Of a DNA stretch of 64,000 bases, positions 17,170 through 26,893 are shown piece by piece (within the stretch, counting starts at the first letter, position 1; every line of letters begins with the position of its first letter). This stretch comes from Streptomyces sp. CBMA29. GTDB lineage: Bacteria > Actinomycetota > Actinomycetes > Streptomycetales > Streptomycetaceae. The notes under the pieces are model-generated. The model was given only the letters and a program-made list of their open reading frames with translations, did not search any database and had not been told where the DNA came from. Made by a program: the position numbers and the translations under genes. Location: NCBI RefSeq assembly GCF_014596445.1, contig NZ_MECL01000028.1, positions 1 through 64,000 on the forward strand, read 5' to 3'.

Positions 17170-17897
17170 GAACCGCGCCCGTAAAAACGCGCCGCCGCGG
17201 TGATGTGCAGCGCCACGCGGGGGTCGTCGCCGCTCATCTGACGGACGAACACCAGCCCGCTGTCCAGACCGAGCGAGTCCGGTACGTCCGGCAGGCCCGC
17301 CAGCCAGCGGCCGAGTCCGGCGGCCTGGAGCCAGTCGCGGCGGCGGACCGCGCGGACGAAGCCGCGGGCCAGATCGTCGGTGCGCTCCGCCAGGCACCCG
17401 GCCAGCGGGGTGTCGACCCCCGGCAGCGAGAGCGAGGCCAACTGCGAGGCCCGGTGGGCCAGTCGCGGCCACGCGTCGGTGGCGGCCCAGTCCGTCGCGG
17501 CGGGCGGCTCCGGCGGCCGGCCGGCGGCGTCCGCGGGCAGGAAGGCGCGCGCCGCCGCCACCAGCCCCCGGTAGCTCCACACCGACACCTCGGAGGCGTC
17601 GGCCCCCGGCGGATAGGCCGCGAGCGCGGCGCGGACGAGGGCCTGATCGGCCGTGCCCGCCGCGCCGTCCCTGTCATCGTTGGGGCCGTCATGGGCGGGA
17701 CCGCGGTCCCGCGCGTACGGCGCCAGTACGTCGGCGCCCAGTACCCGGATCGCGGCCGATGCCACCGCTTCGCCTCGCGGGAGTGCGCGCGACAGCGCAT
17801 AGGAGCCGCCCCCGCCCCGAAGGGCGAGGGCGACTGCCTGTGCGACGTCGGCGACCACAGCGCTCAGCGGGGATGTCCCCTGCGCCTGCTCTGCCAA
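17166..17897 (-). CDS. Unknown Ala-rich helical protein of the peptide operon
   Basis: 243 residues starting with TTG at 17897; GAGGGG lies seven bases upstream, and the gene starts 14 bp after the peptide gene ends. It is rich in Ala, Arg and Leu with no membrane segment. I recognise no family. The C-terminal half (DDLARGFVRAVRRRDW to ITAAARFYGRG) looks best ordered and may be a helical binding domain. Its place directly after a short peptide gene and before the two paralogs suggests a partner or leader-binding role, but this rests only on gene order. Its stop overlaps the start of paralog B. Confidence 0.65.
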   Translation of the reverse strand: MAEQAQGTSPLSAVVADVAQAVALALRGGGGSYALSRALPRGEAVASAAIRVLGADVLAPYARDRGPAHDGPNDDRDGAAGTADQALVRAALAAYPPGADASEVSVWSYRGLVAAARAFLPADAAGRPPEPPAATDWAATDAWPRLAHRASQLASLSLPGVDTPLAGCLAERTDDLARGFVRAVRRRDWLQAAGLGRWLAGLPDVPDSLGLDSGLVFVRQMSGDDPRVALHITAAARFYGRGS

Positions 17898-17911
17898 CGT
17901 GACCCCTCAGT

Positions 17912-18100
17912 TCAGGACGCGTCCGTCTTCGTCGGACGGGGGGTCGGGGGCGAGATCAGCAGAAGTCCTGCGAGGAGCAGGCCGCCGCCGCACTCGCGCG
18001 TGTCGCGGTAGATGCCCTCGGGTTCCGCGGAGTCCAGCAGTCCTTCGACCTCAGCGGCGAGGACCGCCGACTCGACCGGGGCTGTGAGATCCGAGTTCAT
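17912..18100 (-). CDS. 62-residue peptide, candidate RiPP precursor
   Basis: ATG at 18100 has an excellent ribosome-binding site (AAGGAGAT, 8 bp). The peptide has an acidic, leader-like N-terminal half (EVEGLLDSAEPEG, about 17-29), a single Cys in DTRECGGG, a short hydrophobic stretch LLLAGLLLI and a Pro/Thr/Lys-rich, Ser-ended tail (PPTPRPTKTDAS). The strong translation signal, small size, first place in a coupled operon and acidic leader are features of ribosomally made peptide precursors. It could instead be a small membrane peptide. No known modifying enzyme class (LanB/C/M, YcaO, radical SAM, ATP-grasp) is nearby. Confidence 0.65.
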   Translation of the reverse strand: MNSDLTAPVESAVLAAEVEGLLDSAEPEGIYRDTRECGGGLLLAGLLLISPPTPRPTKTDAS

Positions 18101-20549
<2,449 letters not shown>

Positions 20550-20612
20550 CGCCGCCGCCACCGGGCTGACCTGTACGGATCGACCCCGGCGGACACCACC
20601 GCGTCGCACATT

Positions 20613-20649
20613 CCCGCGCCCCGACCGGCATGTCCGGCCGGGGCGCGGG
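20613..20649 (+). terminator. Hairpin terminator after icd
   Basis: An 11-bp perfect stem (cccgcgccccg at 20613-20623 with 20639-20649) around a 15-nt loop that itself contains ccgg pairs, 64 bp after the icd stop and ahead of the peroxidase gene. Confidence 0.7.
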
Positions 20650-20751
20650 CACGAGCCCTGGTGCTTTGCGATAGTGGAGATGTCCCGCTGGTACGCGGAC
20701 CCCGTCCGATCCACGGGGTCCCTGTCCGATCCGAGCCTGGTGAGGAATGCT

Positions 20752-21846
20752 GTGACGACACAGGAGAGCGGCGTGCCCGCGGTACCGTCCCCGGCGGCGG
20801 AACCGCAGGCGGTGCTGAGCCCGCTGACCACCGCGGCGACCTTCCTGGTGGTGACCGTCGACCCCGGCGGCGAGGCCGTGACGCGCGACCTGCTGGCCGA
20901 CCTCGCGGGCTTGCAAAGGTCGATCGGCTTCGGCAGCCCCGAGGGCAGGCTGAGCTGTGTCGCGGGCATCGGCTCCGCGGCGTGGGACCGGCTCTTCGAC
21001 GGACCGCGCCCCGCCGAGCTGCACCCCTTCGAGGAACTGCGCGGCGCCCGGCACCGGGCCGTGTCCACCCCCGGCGACCTGCTCTTCCACATCAGGGCCA
21101 CCCGGATGGACCTGTGCTTCGCGCTGGCCACCGAGATCATGAACCGGCTGCGCGGCTCGGTCACCCTCCGCGACGAGACCCAGGGCTTCGTCTACCGCGA
21201 CGCCCGCGACCTGCTCGGCTTCGTCGACGGCAGCGAGAATCCGGTCGGCCCGGCCGCCCACCGGGCCGTGCTCATCGGTGACGAGGACGCCGGCTTCGCG
21301 GGCGGCAGCTACGTCATCGTGCAGAAGTATCTGCACGACCTGGACGCCTGGAACGCGCTGCCGGTCGAGGAACAGGAAAAGATCATCGGCCGCCGCAAGC
21401 TGAGCAATGTGGAGCTGGACGAGGACGCCTCGCACGTCGCGCTCAACACCATCACCGAGGCCGACGGCACCGAGCGCGAGATCCTGCGCGACAACATGCC
21501 CTTCGGCAGTCCTGGCCGGGGCGAATTCGGCACCTACTTCATCGGTTACGCGCGCACCCCCGACGTCACCGAGCGGATGCTGCGGAACATGTTCCTCGGC
21601 CTGCCGCCCGCTACCCACGACCGCATCCTGGACTTCTCCACGGCCGTCACCGGGACCCTGTTCCACGCCCCGTCCGCCGGTTTCCTGGACGACCTCCCCG
21701 ACCCGCCCGCCCGCGCGTCCGCGTCGGGCACCGCGACCCCGGCCGAACCCGCCCCCGCCCCTGCCCCGGTCCCCGTCGAATCCGCCCCCGCCGTACCCGA
21801 CGACTCGCTGGGTATCGGCGACCTGAAGAGGAGCACCACGCCGTGA
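20752..21846 (+). CDS. DyP-type heme peroxidase, encapsulin cargo
   Basis: 364 residues from GTG at 20752 (GAGGAA upstream). It has the DyP signature GFVDG (156-160) with catalytic Asp159, the heme-ligand His228 in DASHVALN, and distal Arg246 in LRDNMPFG. After the catalytic domain a Pro/Ala-rich linker (about 318-349) leads to the C-terminal tail DDSLGIGDLKRS, which matches the cargo-loading peptide that binds the inner wall of family-1 encapsulins. The shell gene follows with a 4-bp overlap. The enzyme uses hydrogen peroxide to oxidise dyes or phenols; the natural substrate is unknown. There is no Tat signal, as expected for a packaged enzyme. Confidence 0.93.
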   Translation: MTTQESGVPAVPSPAAEPQAVLSPLTTAATFLVVTVDPGGEAVTRDLLADLAGLQRSIGFGSPEGRLSCVAGIGSAAWDRLFDGPRPAELHPFEELRGARHRAVSTPGDLLFHIRATRMDLCFALATEIMNRLRGSVTLRDETQGFVYRDARDLLGFVDGSENPVGPAAHRAVLIGDEDAGFAGGSYVIVQKYLHDLDAWNALPVEEQEKIIGRRKLSNVELDEDASHVALNTITEADGTEREILRDNMPFGSPGRGEFGTYFIGYARTPDVTERMLRNMFLGLPPATHDRILDFSTAVTGTLFHAPSAGFLDDLPDPPARASASGTATPAEPAPAPAPVPVESAPAVPDDSLGIGDLKRSTTP

Positions 21847-22661
21847 ACAACCTGCATCGTGAACTGGCCCCCATCTCCGCCGCCGCCTGGGCCGATCTGG
21901 AGGACGAGGCGCGACGCACGTTCAAGCGCAACGTGGCGGGGCGCCGGATCGTGGACGTACCGGAACCGGCCGGATCCGAGCTGTCCGCCGTCGCCACCGG
22001 GCACCTCGACGCCATCGAGTCGCCCGCCGACGGCGTCGCCGCGCACGTACGGCGCTCGCAGCCGGTGGTCGAACTGCGGCTGCCCTTCAGCGTCGACCGC
22101 CGCCAGGTGGACGACGTCGAGCGCGGCGCGAAGGACGCGGACTGGCAGCCCGTCAAGGACGCCGCCCGGCAGCTCGCCTTCGCCGAGGACCGGGTGATCT
22201 TCGAGGGCTACCCGGCCGCCGGTATCGACGGCATCCGCGCCGCCTCCTCCAACCAGGCGATCACCCTGTCCGACGACGTACGCGACTACCCGAACGCCGT
22301 CAGCCAGGCGATCACCGCGCTGCGCCTCGCGGGCGTGGACGGCACCTACCACCTGGCGCTCAGCGCCGACGCGTACACCGCGGTCAACGAGACCTCGGAC
22401 CACGGCTACCCGATCCACCAGCACCTGGCCCGGCTGCTGGACGGCGACATCATCTGGGCGCCCGCCATCGACGGCGCCTTCCTGATCGCCGGCCGCGGCG
22501 GCGACTTCGAACTGCGCCTCGGCCAGGACCTGTCCATCGGCTACCTCTCCCACGACGACACCAGCGTGCGCCTCTACTTCCAGGAGACCCTGACCTTCCT
22601 CGTCCACACCGCGGAAGCCGCCGTCTCCCTGAAGTCCGCCCCGCGCGCCATCGCGGTCTGA
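21843..22661 (+). CDS. Family-1 encapsulin nanocompartment shell protein
   Basis: 272 residues, the normal size for a T=1 family-1 encapsulin. The N-terminal segment NNLHRELAPISAAAWADLEDEARRTFKRN forms the helix that binds cargo tails, and the HK97-type core follows (RVIFEGYPAAGIDGIR, SQAITALRLAGVDGTYHLALS, LSIGYLSHDDTSVRLYFQETLTF). It should assemble into a roughly 24-nm protein shell packing the upstream DyP peroxidase. The GTG start overlaps the peroxidase stop (GTGA), which ties shell and cargo synthesis. The pair is probably an oxidative-stress compartment. Confidence 0.95.
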   Translation: MNNLHRELAPISAAAWADLEDEARRTFKRNVAGRRIVDVPEPAGSELSAVATGHLDAIESPADGVAAHVRRSQPVVELRLPFSVDRRQVDDVERGAKDADWQPVKDAARQLAFAEDRVIFEGYPAAGIDGIRAASSNQAITLSDDVRDYPNAVSQAITALRLAGVDGTYHLALSADAYTAVNETSDHGYPIHQHLARLLDGDIIWAPAIDGAFLIAGRGGDFELRLGQDLSIGYLSHDDTSVRLYFQETLTFLVHTAEAAVSLKSAPRAIAV

Positions 22662-22702
22662 CGCGCGGCCCGTCCCCGCGAGACCGCCGATCCCCCGGAC
22701 GG

Positions 22703-23701
22703 TCAGGCGGTGGGGGAGACCGCGGGCGCGGCGGCGCGGTAGTCGGTGGTGACGACATGCTCCGGGGCGCCGCCGCCGAGTACCGCGAGGATGCCGTCGG
22801 CGAGCATGTGGGCGATGGCCACGCTGGCGCTGCGGCCGAGGCCGCCCACGTGCGGGGTGAGCAGGGTGCGCAGGTCCGGCGCGAGCAGCGGGTTGTCCGG
22901 CCGGGGCGGCTCCGTGGTGAACACGTCGACCGCCGCGCCGAACAGTCGGCCCTCGCGTAGCGCGGCGGCCAGCGCCGCCTCGTCCACCACGCCACCGCGT
23001 CCGACATTGACGAGGATGGCGCCGGGCGGGAGGAGGGCCAACTGCTTCCGGCCGAGCAGGCCGTCGGTCTCGGCGGTCAGCGGCAGATGCACGGTGACCA
23101 CGTCGGCGCCGCGCAGGGCGTCCTCCAGCGAGGACGTGAATCTGCTGCCCGGCGGCAGCGCCTGCGGCGGTTGCGGATACCGGTCGTAGGCGATCCCGCG
23201 CATCCCGAAAGCGGCGTGCGCGAGCCGCAGGACGCGGCGCCCGGTGTTTCCGTAGCCGAGCACCGCGATGGTCGCGCCCTCCAGGTCCACCTGGTGCAGG
23301 TCCTGCCGTACGGAGAAGTCCCTTCGGCGTACGGCGGCGTCGAGTTCGCCGAATCTGCGGGCGACGGCGAGCGCACCGGCGAGGGTGTGCTCGGCGACCG
23401 ACGCGGCGTTGGCGCCCGGTGCGAAGAGCACCGGGACACCGCGCTCGGTGGCGGCGGCGACATCGATGTTGTCGACGCCCACGCCGTGCTTGGCGACGGC
23501 CCGCAGCCGGGGCGCGGAGGCGATCAGCTCACGGTCCACGGGGTAGATCTGGCTGACGATCACGTCGGCGTCCCTGAGGACGGCGCGCTGTTCGCGCTCG
23601 GGCAGCGACTTGTCGAGGAAGACGACATCGGCCGCGGCACGCAGCCTGCGCACTCCCGCGTCGTTGAGCGACTCGGTGACGACGATGCGGGTGCCGGTCA
23701 T
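22703..23701 (-). CDS. D-2-hydroxyacid dehydrogenase
   Basis: 332 residues from ATG at 23701 with AAGGAGC upstream. It has the NAD-binding motif GYGNTG (149-154) and the catalytic triad of the D-isomer-specific family: Arg235 in NVGRGGVVDE, Glu264 in FTTEPP and His284 in TPHVGG. These enzymes reduce 2-oxoacids such as hydroxypyruvate or phosphopyruvate derivatives to D-hydroxyacids. It is the last of three minus-strand genes (lyase, SDR, dehydrogenase) reading away from the Gfo/Idh operon, so it likely acts on a 2-oxoacid made by the DapA-like lyase. Confidence 0.88.
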   Translation of the reverse strand: MTGTRIVVTESLNDAGVRRLRAAADVVFLDKSLPEREQRAVLRDADVIVSQIYPVDRELIASAPRLRAVAKHGVGVDNIDVAAATERGVPVLFAPGANAASVAEHTLAGALAVARRFGELDAAVRRRDFSVRQDLHQVDLEGATIAVLGYGNTGRRVLRLAHAAFGMRGIAYDRYPQPPQALPPGSRFTSSLEDALRGADVVTVHLPLTAETDGLLGRKQLALLPPGAILVNVGRGGVVDEAALAAALREGRLFGAAVDVFTTEPPRPDNPLLAPDLRTLLTPHVGGLGRSASVAIAHMLADGILAVLGGGAPEHVVTTDYRAAAPAVSPTA

Positions 23702-23727
23702 GGAGGCACGCTCCTTCGTGGGGAGTT

Positions 23728-24504
23728 TCACAGGGCGCGGACGAGGCCGCCGTCGACACGGACGGCGGACCCGGTGACGTACGAGGCCCGCGCGGAGGCG
23801 AGGAAGGCGACGACGTCGCCGAATTCCTCGGGGCTTCCGTAGCGGCGGGCGGGTATGTCGGCCCGGGACGCGTCCCGTACGGTCTCGACGTCGGTGCCGG
23901 AGCGCTCGGCCGCGGCCTCGTCGAGCCGGGCGATCCGGTCGGTGGCGACCCGGCCGGGCAGCACCATGTTCACGGTGACGCCGTCCGCCGCGACCTCGGC
24001 GGCCAGGGTCTTGAGATACGCGGCCAGCGCCCAGCGCCCGACGTTGGAGGCGGCCAGATTCGGCAGCGGCGCGGCGACCCCGGAGGAGCCGATCGCCACG
24101 ACCCGGCCCCAGCCCGCCGCGCGCATCGCGGGCAACAGGGCCCGTACCAGGCGGACATGCACGTCGAGCAGCGGGTCGAGGATGTCGGTGAGGGTGTCGG
24201 GGTCGAGGTCGGCCGCGGTTCCGGGCCGCGGTCCCGGACCGTTGAGCACGAGGATGTCCACACCGCCGAGGTGCCGCTGCGCCGCCTCGACGAGTGTGTC
24301 GGCGGCGCGCGGTTCGGTGAGGTCGACGGGGATGCCGACGGCGGCGCCGGGCAGCTCCGCGGCCATTGTCAGGACCCGTTCCTCCTGGCGTCCGCAGACG
24401 GCCACGGCGCAGCCCTCGGCGGCCAGGGCGTGGGCCGAAGCCGCGCCGAGCCCGCCGGTGGAGCCCAGGACGAGGGCGCGCTTTCCCTTGATGCGCAGGT
24501 CCAT
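23728..24504 (-). CDS. SDR-family oxidoreductase, atypical active site
   Basis: 258 residues. The cofactor motif is GSTGGLG (14-20) and the C-terminus ends TGSAVRVDGGL, both normal for FabG-like SDRs. At the catalytic helix the sequence is PNLAASNVGRW, so the Tyr and Lys of YxxxK are Leu150 and Asn154; Ser140/141 remain. This SNxxR-type subgroup is widespread but poorly characterised. The ATG overlaps the stop of the lyase gene (TGATG), and the dehydrogenase follows 26 bp later. It probably acts on the same substrate line as its neighbours. Confidence 0.8.
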   Translation of the reverse strand: MDLRIKGKRALVLGSTGGLGAASAHALAAEGCAVAVCGRQEERVLTMAAELPGAAVGIPVDLTEPRAADTLVEAAQRHLGGVDILVLNGPGPRPGTAADLDPDTLTDILDPLLDVHVRLVRALLPAMRAAGWGRVVAIGSSGVAAPLPNLAASNVGRWALAAYLKTLAAEVAADGVTVNMVLPGRVATDRIARLDEAAAERSGTDVETVRDASRADIPARRYGSPEEFGDVVAFLASARASYVTGSAVRVDGGLVRAL

Positions 24505-25394
24505 CAGTGATTCACCACGCTTTCGACGGCGGCCAGGTGGTGGTGAAGGCTGGGCATCAGCGCCTCGGGTATGCCCGGCGCCGGGGGCCGTACGGCTCCT
24601 CCGGCGATCAGTCCGCGGTGGGCCAGGCACGCCTTGCGGATGGCGAGCCCGATTCCCGGCTGCTGCTCGAAGGCGATCAGCGGGAGGTACGGCGCGAGGG
24701 CCTCGCGGGCCGCCGCGAAGCCGCCGTCGCGGTACGCGTCGATGGTGGCGAGCAGGCCCTCGGGGTAGGAGAAGCCGGTCATCGCGCCCGCCGCGCCCGC
24801 CTGGAGTTCGTCGATCAGGCCGATGCCGCCGAGGCCGCCGAAGACCGGTATGTCGAATCGCTCGCTCAGGGCCGCGACGCGGGCCGCCGTGGGGGCCGCC
24901 TCGGCCTTGACGGCGACGATGCCGTCGACGTCGGCGAGCGCTTCGAGCTGGCTGGGCAGCGGCATGGACACGCCGCTGGCGGCGGGGTAGTCCTGCACGA
25001 CCAGGCCGACGCCGGTCGCGCGGTGGACGGCGTTGAGGTGGGCCGCGAGGACCGCGGGGGCGACGCTGTTGATCTGCACCATGACGCCCGCGAGCCGGTC
25101 GCCCGCGACGCGCTTGGCCAGTTCCGCCTCCTCGATCACCGGGGCGGTGGCCAAGGTGGTGGCGCCGACCACCACGGGCAGGTCCACCGTCTCGATCACG
25201 GTGGACAGCACCCGCGCGCGTTCCGCGCTGTCGAGCTTGGCGGCCTCGCCGAAGACGCCGAGCACGGTCAGCCCGGCCACGCCCAGTTCTTCGTAGCGGC
25301 CGACCAGGGTCGCGAGGCTGTCGAGGTCGACGCCGAGGTCGTCGTGGAACGGCGTCGCCACGACGCCCCACACTCCGGCTGAGAGCTTCGTCAT
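24504..25394 (-). CDS. DapA-family class I aldolase/lyase
   Basis: 296 residues from ATG at 25394 (GGAAGGAC upstream). It shows the N-acetylneuraminate lyase/dihydrodipicolinate synthase pattern: GVFGE (46-50) for the GTTGE carboxylate loop, Tyr136 in QDYP and the Schiff-base Lys163 in VAVKAEAAP. Family members cleave or form 2-oxoacids such as 2-keto-3-deoxy sugar acids. It is the first gene of a three-gene operon whose promoter contains a site similar to the GntR operators. The exact substrate is unknown; the operon suggests a sugar acid or modified aldonate. Confidence 0.83.
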   Translation of the reverse strand: MTKLSAGVWGVVATPFHDDLGVDLDSLATLVGRYEELGVAGLTVLGVFGEAAKLDSAERARVLSTVIETVDLPVVVGATTLATAPVIEEAELAKRVAGDRLAGVMVQINSVAPAVLAAHLNAVHRATGVGLVVQDYPAASGVSMPLPSQLEALADVDGIVAVKAEAAPTAARVAALSERFDIPVFGGLGGIGLIDELQAGAAGAMTGFSYPEGLLATIDAYRDGGFAAAREALAPYLPLIAFEQQPGIGLAIRKACLAHRGLIAGGAVRPPAPGIPEALMPSLHHHLAAVESVVNH

Positions 25395-25476
25395 CCGAGT
25401 CCTTCCAGTGCGCGCGATGCGGCCGCCCCTGGGGAGGACCGCGCGCCGCGTCTCGTAAGTCGGCACACCATCGAGG

Positions 25477-25499
25477 TATGCATCTCATATCTTATACAC
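25477..25499. promoter_or_regulatory. Probable GntR operator for the lyase operon
   Basis: gtatgcatctcatatcttatac, an AT-rich inverted gtat/atac site about 85 bp upstream of the DapA-like start. It shares ATCTCATAT and TATACA elements with the palindrome at the GntR gene, but spacing differs, so affinity may differ. Confidence 0.55.
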
Positions 25500-25715
25500 T
25501 AGAGTCGCAGCGCGGGGTCGGCGAGAGGTCTGGCAACCCTGCCGTCACGCCGATGGTCGCAACCCCACTGATTCGGCGGCCACTTGTGGCGGACCTGCGG
25601 AGCCCGCGCACCGAGCGGGTGTCGGGTCACCCTGTCGGCTCGCGATCGCCGACCCCATGAGGGTGCGTCCGGGGTTGCGCTGTGGCGAAGACACACTATT
25701 ATGCCCTCATAAATC

Positions 25716-25732
25716 TCATATCTCATATACAA
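25716..25732. promoter_or_regulatory. GntR operator for the Gfo/Idh operon
   Basis: tcatatctcatatacaa, identical in its last 14 bases to the palindrome upstream of the GntR gene (31634-31650). It lies 33 bp before the Gfo/Idh/MocA start codon, where binding would block transcription. A further tctcata repeat directly upstream (25714-25720) may extend it. Confidence 0.7.
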
Positions 25733-25765
25733 CATTGTGGGATTGTGGCGTTGGAGGAAGAGGCA

Positions 25766-26893
25766 ATGGCGGCTCTCAGGATCGGCATCATCGGCGGCGG
25801 CTACATGGCGCGGGCGCACAGCGTCGCCCTCGCCAACCTGCCCGTCTACGTGGAAGGGCTCCCGCTCGAACCCGTCCGCGAGGTCATCTGCGACGCCACG
25901 GACGAACTGGCGCGGGCGGCGGCCGAAGCGTTCGGATTCCGCCGCTGGTCGAGCGACTGGCGCGCGGTCGTGGAGGACCCCGAGGTCGACGTGATCGACA
26001 TCGTGCTGCCCAACGCGATGCACCATGAGGTGGTGCTCGCGGCCATCGCCGCGGGCAAGCACGTGACCTGCGAGAAGCCGCTGGCGAACACGGCCGCTCA
26101 GGCCGAGGAGATGACGCGGGCCGCGCAGCGGGCGGGCATCGTCCACCAGATCGGCCTCAACTGGCGACTGGCACCCGCCGTACAGCAGGCACGGCGGCTG
26201 ATCGACGACGGCACGATCGGCGAGGTCCGCGACTTCCGCGGCTTCTGGCTCGCCGACTTCGGGGCCGACGACACCGCCCCCATGACCTGGAAGTACAGCC
26301 GCGCCGGAGCCGGTTCCGGCGCGCTGGGGGACACCGGCAGTCACGTCATCGACATCGCCCGCTACCTCGTCGGCGACTTCGACTCCGTGGTCGGCCTGTC
26401 CCGCATCCACGTCCCCTACCGCCGCGACCCGGCCACCGGCGAAGCCGTCGAGGTCGACGTCGAGGACGACTCCGCCTTCCTCGCGGAGTTCACCGGCGGC
26501 GCCTACGGCTACCTTCAGAACACCCGCTCCTCGCCGGGCCGCAAGAATCACTGCGGTTTCGAACTGCACGGCACGAAGGGCTCGCTGGTCTTCGACTGGG
26601 AGCGGATGAACGAGCTGAACTTCTACGACTCCCGCGACCCCAAGGACCGCCAGGGCTTCCGCACCCTGCTGATGGGCCCCGCGCACCCCTACGCCGGTCA
26701 CTTCTGGCGGGTGCCCGGCTACCAGATCGGCTTCGGCGAGACCAAGACCCTCCAGTTCCTCGAACTGGTCAAGGCGATCGCCGGTGACGGGCAGGTCCAG
26801 ACCGGCTTCGAGGAGGGCCTGCGTGCCAAGCAGGTCGAAGAGGCGGTCGAGGCGTCGGTGGAGGCGCGCGCCTGGCAGCAGGTGCCGAGGTGA
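25766..26893 (+). CDS. Gfo/Idh/MocA-family oxidoreductase
   Basis: 375 residues from ATG at 25766, chosen for the strong GGAGGAAGAGG site; the frame extends 28 codons upstream through the operator region. The Rossmann motif is GIIGGGYMA (7-15) and the family's catalytic Lys is Lys104 in CEKPLA; the C-terminal sheet domain (DTGSHVIDIARYL, GSLVFDWER) follows. Such enzymes oxidise or reduce cyclic sugars and inositols with NAD(P). It opens a five-gene plus-strand operon whose members overlap by 4 bp. It is likely the first or second step in breaking down the substrate imported by the MFS protein. Confidence 0.88.
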   Translation: MAALRIGIIGGGYMARAHSVALANLPVYVEGLPLEPVREVICDATDELARAAAEAFGFRRWSSDWRAVVEDPEVDVIDIVLPNAMHHEVVLAAIAAGKHVTCEKPLANTAAQAEEMTRAAQRAGIVHQIGLNWRLAPAVQQARRLIDDGTIGEVRDFRGFWLADFGADDTAPMTWKYSRAGAGSGALGDTGSHVIDIARYLVGDFDSVVGLSRIHVPYRRDPATGEAVEVDVEDDSAFLAEFTGGAYGYLQNTRSSPGRKNHCGFELHGTKGSLVFDWERMNELNFYDSRDPKDRQGFRTLLMGPAHPYAGHFWRVPGYQIGFGETKTLQFLELVKAIAGDGQVQTGFEEGLRAKQVEEAVEASVEARAWQQVPR

